A DNA stretch of 64,000 nt from an uncultured Flavobacteriales bacterium (GCA_903939755.1 CAJAII010000038.1:37637-101636); one strand, 5' to 3'; shown: positions 50,732-60,545, counted from the first letter of the stretch. The notes: generated by a model from the sequence alone, not told the origin. Translations and numbers: made by a program.

Positions 50732-51409
50732 TTATATATTAATTGATATTTTTTGCCATATTTTATTCGAAAGTGATCCGCTGAGAACCTCAATATTATG
50801 AATCGTGTCTAACACTATTTGGTCATTGCTATTAAAGCTGTAGGTGGCTGCAACTTTTGATGTAAGAGATAACATTTCACTACAATAGTCTAGGTACCTG
50901 TTTAATTCGTTTTTTGTGAGAGCCCTTTCAGGGGAATGGTCCGTATTGTTTTGTACGACATGAGTAGGGTCTTTCGTTAATTGGTGCATGTCGATAACAT
51001 GAATGATTGTTCTTAATTCTTGTAAAGAATGTAATATTTTTTTCTGTTTCAAACTGTTTTCAAACTTTCCAATAAAGTAAAATGCAGCTCCAATCATTAC
51101 TAACTCATTCAGAAGTGCTTCACTTGTTGAGATAAAGCTTTGAAAGTTTGAAGGAAGGTCCTGACTTGAAATATGCCATATGGTATAGGCTATACCTCCT
51201 ATCGTGATAATAATTAAGAAAGAAAAAAGGATTCTAAAATAAATATATGGCTTGTTTAGGTGTTGAATGTTGGTTTTAGCTTTATTGGAAAGTTCCTTTA
51301 ATTCATTGCAGACATTTAGTAAGTTGGCAGTAGGAAACCTTTCCTGTACTCGCAAGTGCAGTAGATCTATTGCAGCAGTAACCTTATCTATATCTAGATT
51401 TTTGAACAT
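50732..51409 (-). CDS. two-pass membrane protein of unknown function, 225 aa
   Basis: Helical cytosolic N-terminus (residues 1-55), two hydrophobic segments at about 57-78 (YFRILFSFLIIITIGGIAYT) and 95-120 (ALLNELVMIGAAFYFIGKF), then a helical cytosolic C-terminus. Layout recalls widespread hypothetical membrane proteins with a basic loop (KFENSLKQKK). No function assigned. Confidence 0.65.
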   Translation of the reverse strand: MFKNLDIDKVTAAIDLLHLRVQERFPTANLLNVCNELKELSNKAKTNIQHLNKPYIYFRILFSFLIIITIGGIAYTIWHISSQDLPSNFQSFISTSEALLNELVMIGAAFYFIGKFENSLKQKKILHSLQELRTIIHVIDMHQLTKDPTHVVQNNTDHSPERALTKNELNRYLDYCSEMLSLTSKVAATYSFNSNDQIVLDTIHNIEVLSGSLSNKIWQKISINI

Positions 51410-51498
51410 TGCGTTTTTTATTTAACAAATAAAAACAAAATTTAACTATTTCTCAATAAGTATGACTCCATCAATTGATTAATTTCCGTAGGTTTTTC

Positions 51499-51948
51499 CT
51501 ATTCCTTAACTTTCACGCTGCCCCCACATATTTGCCCTTGAGGAAATCCTGTCAGCCAGTCATTTATGGTGTTTATTCTTTCTTTCAATAATTCTTGTTG
51601 ATATAATGAATAACACATGGAAAAACAACTACCATCTCTCGTTTCATCATCTTCTGGAAACCTTGCTAATAATTGCGCTTCCATATATCGTTCCCACAAT
51701 TTTTGTGACTTTTTAAAGTTTGAAATAAAGGTAAGTTGATCTTTATATTCCAAAATAACAGCATTATAAACACTGTCTAATACTTCTCTTGAATAGATAG
51801 CGCTGTCAATTTCTTGCGAATTCAGTTCTGTTTGACTTCCAGTTAGTTCCTCTTTGCTTGGTTTTTCTTCTTTTTCTTCCTTTTTATCGCTTGTAGAACA
51901 AGAGAAAAGAGCTAGAAATAGTAGTATGAATAAATTTCTTAAAGTCAT
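51499..51948 (-). CDS. LprI/DUF1311-like lipoprotein
   Basis: 149 residues with a lipobox (LFSCS near residue 17) and a charged linker (KKEEKEEKPSKEE). The mature domain has LDSVYNAVILEYKDQL, then FKKSQKLWERYMEAQLLARF, and a Cys-rich stretch (DGSCFSMCYSLY) like the lysozyme-inhibitor LprI/DUF1311 family. Probable periplasmic or outer-membrane protein; inhibitor activity is inference. Confidence 0.6.
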   Translation of the reverse strand: MTLRNLFILLFLALFSCSTSDKKEEKEEKPSKEELTGSQTELNSQEIDSAIYSREVLDSVYNAVILEYKDQLTFISNFKKSQKLWERYMEAQLLARFPEDDETRDGSCFSMCYSLYQQELLKERINTINDWLTGFPQGQICGGSVKVKE

Positions 51949-52269
51949 TAATTTATGAGTTAATAATGTAATTTGTTCAAATAAAATAGTTCCCGAATAA
52001 CATCTCTTTGATTATTCCAACTTTTTTTATTTCATATCAAATATAACATAACAAAGGTGGATCAGCAATTTTGTTGGACAAATAATAATTGCTTCTTTAA
52101 AATCATAACATTACGATAATTTTAAAAAGAAAAGCCTCTGTACCTCAATAAAATCCAAGAAAGAGTCTTGTTCCCAAGTTGGCCAAATTTCTGAATTATC
52201 GAACTTGCTGAAGGAGGATTTGGAGCGTGTGTTGTCAATTCTAAATTAGCTTTACCAATCCTTTAAAAT
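51949..52269. other. 321-nt non-coding gap with dispersed repeat copy A
   Basis: No gene is supported here. It contains copy A of a dispersed repeat (see 52181-52226) preceded by a stretch starting AAAAGCCTCTGTACCTC. The AT-rich remainder shows no promoter or hairpin. Confidence 0.5.
52181..52226. repeat. dispersed repeat, copy A
   Basis: A 46-bp segment (contains CTGAATTATCGAACTTGCTG then AAGGAGGATTTGGAGC) is repeated at 60458-60503 with few differences; a shorter piece occurs at 60334-60356. It lies beside the Fic gene end. Its reverse complement is open to translation, so it may appear as spurious C-terminal tails in gene calls. Confidence 0.75.
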
Positions 52270-52866
52270 CTATGATTTTGCAAACAAAATGAGTTTAGTC
52301 AGGTCTAGATTATCAGCCATTTTAATGGCTTCTATATATGCTTTTCTTTTTTCAGTGGCCTTCACCAAATTCGAACTGCCCCATGTGAGGAAAGGTTTAT
52401 TGTAAAGTTTTTCCATAATCAAATCTGCCATTAATCTGGAATGTCTTCCGTTTCCATTCGGAAAACAATGAATACTTACCAATTCATGCTTGAATCGAAT
52501 TGCTATTTCATCTGGAGTCAGGATTTTGTTCTCATACCAAAATAGTGCATTATCTAATAATTGTTTGAGTTGGACCGGAATTAAAAAACTTTTAATCCCT
52601 AAATTCTTTTCTGAATTCCTGAAAGAACCTGCCCACAACCAAACATCTCCATACATTCGTTTATGTAAATCCTTAATGAACTTCTCTGAGAATAAATCTT
52701 TGGCTTGTATTTTTTTTCCGAACGACCATTGTATGGCCTCCTCGATGTTTAATTGCTCAAACTCGTCCAACTCTTCTCGAGTTGTTATAGAGGGAATCTT
52801 CAATCCATCAAATTCTTCTTCACTTAGTGGAGTTTGACCATCAAGATAATTTATTTCTAATCCCAT
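52270..52866 (-). CDS. Fic-domain protein, 'mobile mystery protein B' type
   Basis: 198 residues. The N-terminal motif TREELDEFEQLNIEEAIQW and the Fic core H133-C-F-P-N-G-N-G-R-H-S-R144 identify it. Fic enzymes transfer a nucleotide (often AMP) from a cofactor to target hydroxyls. Asn replaces the usual Asp/Glu of HPFx[DE]GNGR, which I recall as normal for this subfamily. A T-x3-E segment (T28-E32) resembles the inhibitory helix without the following G/N. It overlaps the regulator gene by 10 nt; together they look like a toxin-antitoxin-like mobile unit. Confidence 0.88.
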   Translation of the reverse strand: MGLEINYLDGQTPLSEEEFDGLKIPSITTREELDEFEQLNIEEAIQWSFGKKIQAKDLFSEKFIKDLHKRMYGDVWLWAGSFRNSEKNLGIKSFLIPVQLKQLLDNALFWYENKILTPDEIAIRFKHELVSIHCFPNGNGRHSRLMADLIMEKLYNKPFLTWGSSNLVKATEKRKAYIEAIKMADNLDLTKLILFAKS

Positions 52867-53321
52867 AAATATTTTGGCATTTCAAATTTAATTTCAACTG
52901 TTTTCTGAGCAATTGCTTTCTCAATTCGTTCCATTGAGTTTTGTTGGTCCTCCAAGGTCATTGTGGCGTTGGTCCGCATGACAATTTCCGTAGCCAATTT
53001 TTTTGCACGTTCTTCAATCATTTTTTCTATGCTACCATGTTTAGAAACAAAGCCATATACCAATTTCAAGTCCAATTCATTTGCTGCATCTTTCAAAGAA
53101 TTTAACGTAATTGTACCATTTGCTTCACGCTCCTCAATTTCTTTCACACTTTGAGAAGAAATTTTTAATCGATTTCCTAATTGTCTTAATGATATATTCA
53201 AGGAAGTCCGAACGGTGTTAATCCATCCTTTTGGTGGAATAATGGTGGATGTTAAGGGTGTAAATACCGCTAATTTCTTATCAGTATGCTGAATAAGAAG
53301 TTGTTGTTTATTATTTTTCAT
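52857..53321 (-). CDS. Xre-type regulator, 'mobile mystery protein A' type
   Basis: 154-residue HTH protein. Residues 33-90 hold a Cro/CI-like domain (GWINTVRTSLNISLRQLGNR, LKISSQSVKEIEE, GTITLNSLKDAANELDLKLV), typical of the mobile mystery A family always paired with B. The C-terminal ~60 residues are a helical arm (RAKKLATEIVMRTNATMTLE). Likely autorepressor of the pair through the palindromes at 53354-53399. Function of the pair is unproven. Confidence 0.88.
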   Translation of the reverse strand: MKNNKQQLLIQHTDKKLAVFTPLTSTIIPPKGWINTVRTSLNISLRQLGNRLKISSQSVKEIEEREANGTITLNSLKDAANELDLKLVYGFVSKHGSIEKMIEERAKKLATEIVMRTNATMTLEDQQNSMERIEKAIAQKTVEIKFEMPKYLWD

Positions 53322-53346
53322 AAGGCTTTAAGCTGAAAATATATTA

Positions 53347-53399
53347 CAAATATAAGGGTATAACCTGAAATAAAAAATTAAAAATAAGGGTATAGCCTT
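53347..53399 (-). promoter_or_regulatory. promoter of the mobile mystery A/B pair with two palindromic operators
   Basis: The minus strand has -7 element TATATTTG (53347-53354). Two near-palindromes AAGG-GTATAA-CCTG (53354-53367) and AAGG-GTATAG-CCTT (53386-53399) lie 32 bp apart, three helical turns. The first occupies the promoter spacer, the second lies just upstream. Binding would block RNA polymerase, as expected for an antitoxin-like autorepressor. The rest of the 329-nt gap (53322-53650) contains no gene. Confidence 0.65.
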
Positions 53400-53650
53400 A
53401 AAATAATTAATTTTTTGCCAAAATAGGGGGTTGAAATATTCGAAATTATGTAATAAAAGAAGAGTAAAAAATGAGTTTCTGAGTCTATCCGATTGTAAGA
53501 CAATAAATAGATCAGACTATAAATATCCGAATTAGTTATGTTATTTTGTAAAAATAAAATTATACAATTGTAAGGTTAAGGTGTAACACAATGAAATTTT
53601 GTAAGTAAATTTACTAGTGAATCACTTGATCAAAATCATTAAATTTCTCA

Positions 53651-55543
53651 ATGAAAAATAATCTTCAAAAATGGCTTTTTGCTTGGAACGCTTTCAAGGT
53701 AATTCAGTTTATACTGTTTTTTTTACTTTTTGGCTGTCAAGAATCCACTGAAGAAAAATCGCTCGCACCAAAAACGTTCAATTCAATAAATGCGCAAAAA
53801 CAATTTGATTCTAAATCGCCTATCGAAAAATGGGAGTTTGTTTTGGAAATAGCATCTGCGAATTATAGAAATAAAGAGCAAGTGGACAATTGGTTGCTTA
53901 AAGTTGCTCCAAAATTGTTCACCGATAAAAAAAATATTCAAAAAAAAATATTGAATCAGATTAATCGCGAACTATATGGCGTTGGAACATCTGAACCTGC
54001 TTTGCTCTTTGCACAAAGAACATTGGAAAATTTAAACGTAGAGCAAGACAAGTATTTACAAGGCTATCCATCTGCAACCTTATCCAATCATTACCAAGAT
54101 TTAAATTTATATGATAGTGTAAATAAATATAATTTAATTCTACAGGAAGCCTTAAACTTTTATGACACGGAACGGCTCAAAGCAATCTATTTTAACAATA
54201 ATGCCTATTATTTAGAAAAAAAGGGTTACTTGTTTGAATCAGCGGTAAATTACCACAAAGCACTTGAAATAATCAATTTAAAAGATTCCTTGACTCAATT
54301 TACATTAATTACAAATTTGTCTAGTATTTACAATGAATTAAATTATCCAGATAAAGCCAAATTTTTTATTGATTCAGCAAGGTCAATTATTTCTTTCAAG
54401 GATTGGCCGGTCGAAGAATTGAATCTTGCCGGGCTAGTTTATTCTAAAACTAAAGATTATTCAGTTGCCAAGTCGTACTTTTTGCAGGCCATAAAAAAAT
54501 CGATAGCCATTGAAAACCCTATCAATTTAGCGCAAACGTATTCCAATTTTGCCAATTTTAATCGGAAAATTAAACAGTATTCTGCTGCATTTGAATACAT
54601 GGCCAAATCTGATTCACTGTGCAAAGAATTAGGTGTTGATTTTGGCATTTTAATTAATCGAATCAATCGAGCAGAATTATATTTTGATCTCAATGATTTC
54701 GGAATGGCCGCTAAGGAACTTGAATCTGTCAAAGCTGATTTATCAAAATTCTCCGATCCAAAAATAGAAAAAGAATTTTACAAACTTTCTTATCGAATCA
54801 ATGATGCTATTGGAAATGAAAATTTAGCGAATAGTATGTACCGTAAATACGTTGAGAAAGAAAAAGCTTTTTTTGGTGATCATCCAAGAAGTATTTTGGC
54901 GGAATGGGAGCTTGCTACTGAATCCAAAAAAATTATTAAAAATAGAGCCGCATATAATCTTCAGAAAGAGCAGCAATCAAAAGAAAAATACATTATTATT
55001 TTGATGGCCACTCTACTTCTATTTTGTTCTATTTTGATTCTTTTTATGCGAAATCGAAAACATATCATTGAGCGTGAAAAGATAAATCAAGAAAAACAAC
55101 TAATTGCTTTCGACTTGGAATTAAAGTCAAAACAACTCGTCTCTGAATCGCTGAAAAATTTAACGATTCAAAATACAAAAGAAGAGCTATTGATTCAATT
55201 AGAAGAAATTATTCAAGACATTCCCAAATTGCATCATATCAAATTTGACCTACTAAAACGCAGGCTAAAACAGCATAAATCATCTAGTATATTAAACGAA
55301 TTTGAAACACGATTCACCGGCGTGTATGAGCAGTATTATGAGCGTTTGAAAAATATTGCTCCTGAACTTACTCCTAATGATTTGCGTATTTGTGCGTTAA
55401 TGCGTTTAAATATATCCACAAAAGAGATTGCTCTTTTAACGAATAGAACAGTAGGAACAGTTGATAATATTCGAAGTTCCATTCGTAAAAAACTGAAGTT
55501 GGAGGACGATACTAATCTTCAGGAGTACTTATTGAATGTTTGA
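53651..55543 (+). CDS. TPR membrane regulator with C-terminal LuxR-type helix-turn-helix
   Basis: 630 residues. Lipobox-like LLFGC at residue 29 after a hydrophobic segment; TPR-like helices about residues 130-420 (periplasmic if exported); a transmembrane helix about 450-470 (YIIILMATLLLFCSILILFM) followed by a coiled coil (REKINQEKQLIAFDLELKSK); and an HTH at about 570-620 (DLRICALMRLNISTKEIALL, TVGTVDNIRSSIRKKL). It is a one-component transmembrane sensor; ligand unknown. The adhesin gene lies 151 nt downstream and may be its target. Confidence 0.85.
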   Translation: MKNNLQKWLFAWNAFKVIQFILFFLLFGCQESTEEKSLAPKTFNSINAQKQFDSKSPIEKWEFVLEIASANYRNKEQVDNWLLKVAPKLFTDKKNIQKKILNQINRELYGVGTSEPALLFAQRTLENLNVEQDKYLQGYPSATLSNHYQDLNLYDSVNKYNLILQEALNFYDTERLKAIYFNNNAYYLEKKGYLFESAVNYHKALEIINLKDSLTQFTLITNLSSIYNELNYPDKAKFFIDSARSIISFKDWPVEELNLAGLVYSKTKDYSVAKSYFLQAIKKSIAIENPINLAQTYSNFANFNRKIKQYSAAFEYMAKSDSLCKELGVDFGILINRINRAELYFDLNDFGMAAKELESVKADLSKFSDPKIEKEFYKLSYRINDAIGNENLANSMYRKYVEKEKAFFGDHPRSILAEWELATESKKIIKNRAAYNLQKEQQSKEKYIIILMATLLLFCSILILFMRNRKHIIEREKINQEKQLIAFDLELKSKQLVSESLKNLTIQNTKEELLIQLEEIIQDIPKLHHIKFDLLKRRLKQHKSSSILNEFETRFTGVYEQYYERLKNIAPELTPNDLRICALMRLNISTKEIALLTNRTVGTVDNIRSSIRKKLKLEDDTNLQEYLLNV

Positions 55544-55694
55544 TTTAATTAATTGTAAATCAATTATTAATGCGTTTTAAGTGAGATAAATGTGAGACAT
55601 ATTTATCTCACTATGAGATAAGTGTGAGAAGCTAAAATAGTTGGAGTGATCTTGTAGTTGGACATTTGATTCAACTTTTAAGATTCTGATTATC

Positions 55695-58600
55695 ATGAAA
55701 CATATGACCCTTCTAGCGCTCACATTCCTTTTTTATGGAATAAGCTACACAACCATTTCAGCACAAAATTTAACAATCAGTTCTACTGGTCAAACTACAA
55801 GTCCAGGAACCAATTGGAGTATCACCGGCAACACATTGACTGTCACAGGAACAGCGAACATTCGGGCTTCGGTCATTGTTAATGCACTGGCAAATGGAAA
55901 TTTAACGGTAGTGGGTAACACAAATAATTTTGCAGTTACGGTAAGCGAAGCGATTAATGCTACTACCGCAGGTAGTGGATTAACAATTGGTAGCATGACC
56001 AATGCCGGAGCAATTACCATTGGGGCAGATATCACTCTTGCAGGTGGAATAGCCATCATGGGTGGCTATGTGCAATTGAATGGAAACATTACAAGTACAG
56101 CCACGGGCGATTTGTTCTTTCAAGGAATTGCCGAGCCTTGGAGCATTTGTTTGGCAACGGGTAAAACGATTGAAAAGACGGCGGGAACTGGCTTACTAAC
56201 CATGCAAGGTAATGGGCGCATCAACAACTCCACAAGTGTCGGCAGCATTTTGGCCAGTGGAACTGCCAGACTGGATGTGGTCATCATCAATGAAATGGAC
56301 GATGGTACGGCGGGTCTTTCCAACGTAAGCACTGGAAATATCACCACCAATGGTGGACATCTTTGGATAAGCGCAGGTGCCAAGACGCGTATTTGGAATG
56401 GCTTAAGTGTAGGAAGCACTGGTGTTCCTGGAAATGCGCAATATAATGGAATAGATGTTACCGGAAATATTTCCACTAACGGAGGAGATATTTTACTTTG
56501 GGCTTTTGTGGGGTCGGCAGCCAGAAGTGCAGGTTACGGAGATATTGCAGCGCTAAGTAGTAATCGTACCATCAGTTCTGGATCGGGGGATATCACGTTG
56601 ATGACTCGCTATAATGATTTTGTAAACGGCAGTCCTGACATTAACATCAGTACTACCGGCACGCTCACCCTTGCTCCGGCAAGTGGAGCTAGTTTCGATG
56701 TGGGTTTATCCATTACGGGAACCACCGCAAGTGGAACGTTTACGGGGTCTGGCTTCATGGGTGGACTCATTATACAAAACTTCACTAGTCTCAATGAACT
56801 GGTCATTGGAACCTACAACGGAACTGGAGACTTTGGGGATACACCATATACACCAGCCAATGCGGCCGATATAACAGTGAATGCAGCGATTTCAGTTGCT
56901 GGTCCAATAACAGTCTATGGTGCTGCACTCGCTTTAAGCTCTAATCTAACCACCACTAATGCAACAACTGGAAATATTTTGCTCAGTGGTACAACAATTT
57001 CTGGCGCAGGTAATATTGCTATAGCTGCAGGGCGAACAGCAACATTAAATATAAGTTCAAATTCAACCTATGATGGAATCATTAGCGGTTCTGGAAGTAG
57101 CTTAACTAAATTGGGTGCTGGTATGTTGACTTTAACAAAGGATCATACCTATTCGGGAGCTACCACTGTAACGGCTGGTGACCTGCAAGTAGGAACAGGT
57201 GGTTCGGTAAGTCAGGCTTCAAGTGGAACTATTTCTAGTACAACAGCCGTTGCGGTAGCAAGTGGTTCCAATTTAATTTTAACCCCTAATGAAAATATAG
57301 TTTTTGCAGCCCCTATTTCAGGTGCAGGTGGTGTTGAGATTAAGGGGGCATCAGGTAGATATCTAAATACTTGGTTAACTGGAACCCCAACATTGTTTGC
57401 AACTAACACAACTGTTCTTGAAGCATTAACTCGTATTACTGGAGGTTTAATGGATGGAGGTGCGGTAACTGGCGCTGCTGCTTGCGGAGCATATCAAAAA
57501 TCTTATTCTGCAGCTACGAATACTGCCACTTTGCAACTCCAAGTATACAATGGTGCTCCGGGATCATTTTTCACGAAATGTGTTTTTGTACAATTATCAC
57601 AATCAGGATCAAACGTTATGATTCAAGCAAACACTTCTATTTATAGTTCAGGAGCAGGTTATAAAAGCGGGAATGTTTTAGGTACTAATATTGCTACCGG
57701 AGGAACTTCTATGGTATTAGCAACCTCTGCTGCGAGCAGTGGCTATGGTATTGCGGAAGTGTATATGTCAGGAAAAGTCAATTTCACAGGCAACCTGACC
57801 TATTCTGGCAATACCGTTTTGAGTAATACGGTAACAAGTGTTTCAAACACAACAAATATAAGTAGTTACACCTCTAAAGGAACACAAGAAATTACTGATG
57901 CGAGTACTGGTTTTCCTTCCGCAAGTACGGTAATCAATAATGGATTAGTTATTTTTAACCGTGCTACTCCATTGACTATTGCAAGTAATATGGAAGGCAC
58001 AGAAGAGGTCTTGCAAGTTGGAGCTGCTATTACCTTAACCGGAACCAATACACATACTGGAATAACTACCATTGATTTGAATAAATCGTTACTAATTGGA
58101 AATGGTTCTACTTCTGGTTCCATGACTGGAAATATTATAAATTATGGTTCGCTAACTTTTAATAGAAGTGATAATTCAACTTATTCAGGAATTATTAGTG
58201 GTTCTGGCAGTTTAACTAAGCTTGGTGGAGGTTCACATACGCTTACCGGTTTAAATACCTATACTGGCGCAACAACCATCTCTGCTGGCCAATTAATTCT
58301 AGAGCGCAATGTTCCAGCTACGAGTAGTTCTGGCTTTAGTGGCACTGGACACTTGGTAATTCAACCTTCGAGTGCAAGCTTTACTAGTGCAATTACATAT
58401 CCAATAGCTGGATTTACTGTAGCAAGCTCAATTGGAGGTTTAACTATAGGTAAATCTGGAAATACGGCCAATATCACAGTAAGTATCGCAACTTCTATTG
58501 CAGGACCAATTTCCATCTATGCTGGAACGATTACTTTAAATGCCGGCTTAACCGCTACCAATAGTGGAGATATTTCTTTTTATTCTGATAATGCCATTTC

Positions 58601-60206
58601 AGGGTTAACCGCATCGCGAATAGTTAATGCTGCAGGTTTCTTTAATTATATTCCTCAGAGTAATAGCTTTAGTGCTGCTGTAACGTATCCGATTACCAAC
58701 TTAAATGTGTCAAGTACAGGATTATTAATTGGCAAATCAACAAATACGGCAAATATTACATTCGCTAACACAACCACCATCAATGGACCGATCACTGTTT
58801 ATGGTGGCACTTTAGCCGTGAATGAAAACGTTGCTTCATCCGCTGGTTCTACTATCAGTCTATTCGGAAATGCACTGAATTTTGCTAACGGTAAAACTGT
58901 TACTTCTTCCGGTTTGCTCATTATAGCACCACAAAACTTATCTAATTCAATAGGACTTGCTGGAGCAAATGGATCATTACAATTGCCAACTTCATATTTC
59001 ACGACCAATTTAACAGATGGTTTTTCCCTGATTCAAATTGGAACGAACAGTCATTCAAGTGCCATTGCTTCTAATGCATTCAATTTACGCGATAATATGG
59101 CGTTGTACACAACAGGCAGTGTTACACTCGGAGGTAAACCAGTTTTAGGAGTCAATAATCTTACACTTGGTTCGGCTATTTCTTCCATAAGTAGTGGTGC
59201 AACAAATTATTTCAAAACCAATGGAACTGGAAGAGTGTTCAGAAACATTCCGAATGGCTCAAATTTAATATTCCCAGTTGGTCGAGCAATTTATAATCCT
59301 GTGACAATAACAAACAATACAGGAGCTTCAGATATTTTTTCTGTTTTAGTGTTGGATTCAGTCTTTTTAAACGGAACAACTGGTCCATTAATTACAACAC
59401 CTCATGTAAAAACTACTTGGGACATTTCAAAAACAAACCCAAATGGTGGTTCAGGAGTTGATTTTCTTTTTGGTTGGATATTAAGTCAAGAGGTGGGAAC
59501 ATTTACGAGTTATAAACTAAATCACCATTCTTCAACATGGGCATTTGCGGCTGGAACATCTCAAACTCCAAGTGGAACCACAATAAAAGGTATGTCACAT
59601 ACAGGATATTCAGGCACTTTCTCACCTTTTGCGATCAGTGAAGGAGCCTATGCTTTACCAGTTGAACTCATTTCTTTTAATGCAAATTGCATCTCGAATG
59701 AAACAAAAATTGAATGGCAAACAGCTTCAGAACACAACACTAGTCATTTTGTAGTACAAAGAAGTTTTGAAGGCACAAAATGGGAAAAACTAGGAGAAGT
59801 TACCGCAGCAGGGAATTCCACTAGCATACTCAACTACTCGTTCATAGATACTGCCTTGGGCGCAAGAGCATTGACCTATTATCGTCTAGAACAAGTTGAT
59901 ATAGATGGAAAAAGTGAAATATTTGGTCCAGTATCTAGCGATTGTGCTGTCGAATCCACCAACATTGATTTGCATCCCAATCCTTGCGAAATGGAAGTAA
60001 CCATTTCTATTGCTTCGAAAAAACCAACGGATTTTAACTATTCACTGATCAGTTCGGAAGGCAAATTACTAGAAACGAAACAAATTGCAGTTCAGTCCGG
60101 AATCACATTATTCACACTAGATGTTTCTAATTACCCAAGTGGAATGTACATGCTACAATTTGATGTAAACGATAAGCGTTTTATTAAAAAACTCACGGTG
60201 CAGTAA
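55695..60206 (+). CDS. large T9SS-secreted repeat protein (autotransporter-type beta-strand repeats)
   Basis: 1503 residues. Signal peptide (ends ISAQ). The middle (residues ~25-1320) is a Thr/Ser/Gly-rich beta-helix-like region with autotransporter-associated beta-strand repeats, for example at ~457 and ~828 (S-G-S-L-T-K-L-G..TL..TY-G-A-T-T). Residues ~1330-1425 form an Ig-like domain (LPVELISFNANC ... YYRLEQVDIDGKSE). Residues ~1424-1503 are a type A T9SS sorting domain (HPNPCEMEVTI...YPSGMYMLQFDVNDKR...KKLTVQ). Probably exposed on the surface or adhesive. Terminator at 60296. Confidence 0.9.
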   Translation: MKHMTLLALTFLFYGISYTTISAQNLTISSTGQTTSPGTNWSITGNTLTVTGTANIRASVIVNALANGNLTVVGNTNNFAVTVSEAINATTAGSGLTIGSMTNAGAITIGADITLAGGIAIMGGYVQLNGNITSTATGDLFFQGIAEPWSICLATGKTIEKTAGTGLLTMQGNGRINNSTSVGSILASGTARLDVVIINEMDDGTAGLSNVSTGNITTNGGHLWISAGAKTRIWNGLSVGSTGVPGNAQYNGIDVTGNISTNGGDILLWAFVGSAARSAGYGDIAALSSNRTISSGSGDITLMTRYNDFVNGSPDINISTTGTLTLAPASGASFDVGLSITGTTASGTFTGSGFMGGLIIQNFTSLNELVIGTYNGTGDFGDTPYTPANAADITVNAAISVAGPITVYGAALALSSNLTTTNATTGNILLSGTTISGAGNIAIAAGRTATLNISSNSTYDGIISGSGSSLTKLGAGMLTLTKDHTYSGATTVTAGDLQVGTGGSVSQASSGTISSTTAVAVASGSNLILTPNENIVFAAPISGAGGVEIKGASGRYLNTWLTGTPTLFATNTTVLEALTRITGGLMDGGAVTGAAACGAYQKSYSAATNTATLQLQVYNGAPGSFFTKCVFVQLSQSGSNVMIQANTSIYSSGAGYKSGNVLGTNIATGGTSMVLATSAASSGYGIAEVYMSGKVNFTGNLTYSGNTVLSNTVTSVSNTTNISSYTSKGTQEITDASTGFPSASTVINNGLVIFNRATPLTIASNMEGTEEVLQVGAAITLTGTNTHTGITTIDLNKSLLIGNGSTSGSMTGNIINYGSLTFNRSDNSTYSGIISGSGSLTKLGGGSHTLTGLNTYTGATTISAGQLILERNVPATSSSGFSGTGHLVIQPSSASFTSAITYPIAGFTVASSIGGLTIGKSGNTANITVSIATSIAGPISIYAGTITLNAGLTATNSGDISFYSDNAISGLTASRIVNAAGFFNYIPQSNSFSAAVTYPITNLNVSSTGLLIGKSTNTANITFANTTTINGPITVYGGTLAVNENVASSAGSTISLFGNALNFANGKTVTSSGLLIIAPQNLSNSIGLAGANGSLQLPTSYFTTNLTDGFSLIQIGTNSHSSAIASNAFNLRDNMALYTTGSVTLGGKPVLGVNNLTLGSAISSISSGATNYFKTNGTGRVFRNIPNGSNLIFPVGRAIYNPVTITNNTGASDIFSVLVLDSVFLNGTTGPLITTPHVKTTWDISKTNPNGGSGVDFLFGWILSQEVGTFTSYKLNHHSSTWAFAAGTSQTPSGTTIKGMSHTGYSGTFSPFAISEGAYALPVELISFNANCISNETKIEWQTASEHNTSHFVVQRSFEGTKWEKLGEVTAAGNSTSILNYSFIDTALGARALTYYRLEQVDIDGKSEIFGPVSSDCAVESTNIDLHPNPCEMEVTISIASKKPTDFNYSLISSEGKLLETKQIAVQSGITLFTLDVSNYPSGMYMLQFDVNDKRFIKKLTVQ

Positions 60207-60295
60207 CAACTGAACAGCATATGATCGATTATGTCTTGGGACTTTATATCTTAAATACGCGTTAATTCTATTTTTTTTTTCTATAAATTTTAAAT

Positions 60296-60320
60296 AAAAG
60301 AGGCTTTTAAGCCTCTTTTT
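60296..60320 (+). terminator. terminator after the adhesin gene
   Basis: AAAAGAGGCTT (60296-60306) pairs with AAGCCTCTTTT (60309-60319), ending in T residues. It follows the adhesin stop by about 90 nt. Confidence 0.85.
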
Positions 60321-60333
60321 GCATTTATTGTGC

Positions 60334-60356
60334 GAAAGGTCTGAATTATCGAACCT
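60334..60356. repeat. dispersed repeat, copy B (partial)
   Basis: Contains AAAGGTCTGAATTATCGAAC, shared with copy C; the sequence diverges after CCTTG. A short inverted repeat TAGAAAAT-AC-ATTTTCTA follows. Confidence 0.6.
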
Positions 60357-60421
60357 TGTAGAAAATACATTTTCTATACATTTATTTAGAGGATTCAAAA
60401 GAAATTCAATTATCTAAAAAA

Positions 60422-60446
60422 AAAAGCCCCTTTTTGAGGGGCTTTT
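60422..60446 (+). terminator. second terminator-like hairpin
   Basis: AAAAGCCCCT (60422-60431) pairs with AGGGGCTTTT (60437-60446) around TTTTG. It is flanked upstream by A residues and may work on either strand. No gene ends next to it, which suggests a deleted or lost neighbour. Confidence 0.7.
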
Positions 60447-60457
60447 AGGGAGGAGTG

Positions 60458-60503
60458 GGCCAAAGGTCTGAATTATCGAACTTTTTGAAGGAGGATTTGG
60501 AGC
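60458..60503. repeat. dispersed repeat, copy C
   Basis: Matches copy A at 52181-52226 over its length, with differences at a few bases (AAAGGTCTG versus AAATTTCTG; TTTTTG versus TTGCTG). It follows directly after the second terminator-like hairpin. Confidence 0.75.
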
Positions 60504-60545
60504 TGCTTTTATGTTACACTCATTTGATTCGCACTGATGATGAAA

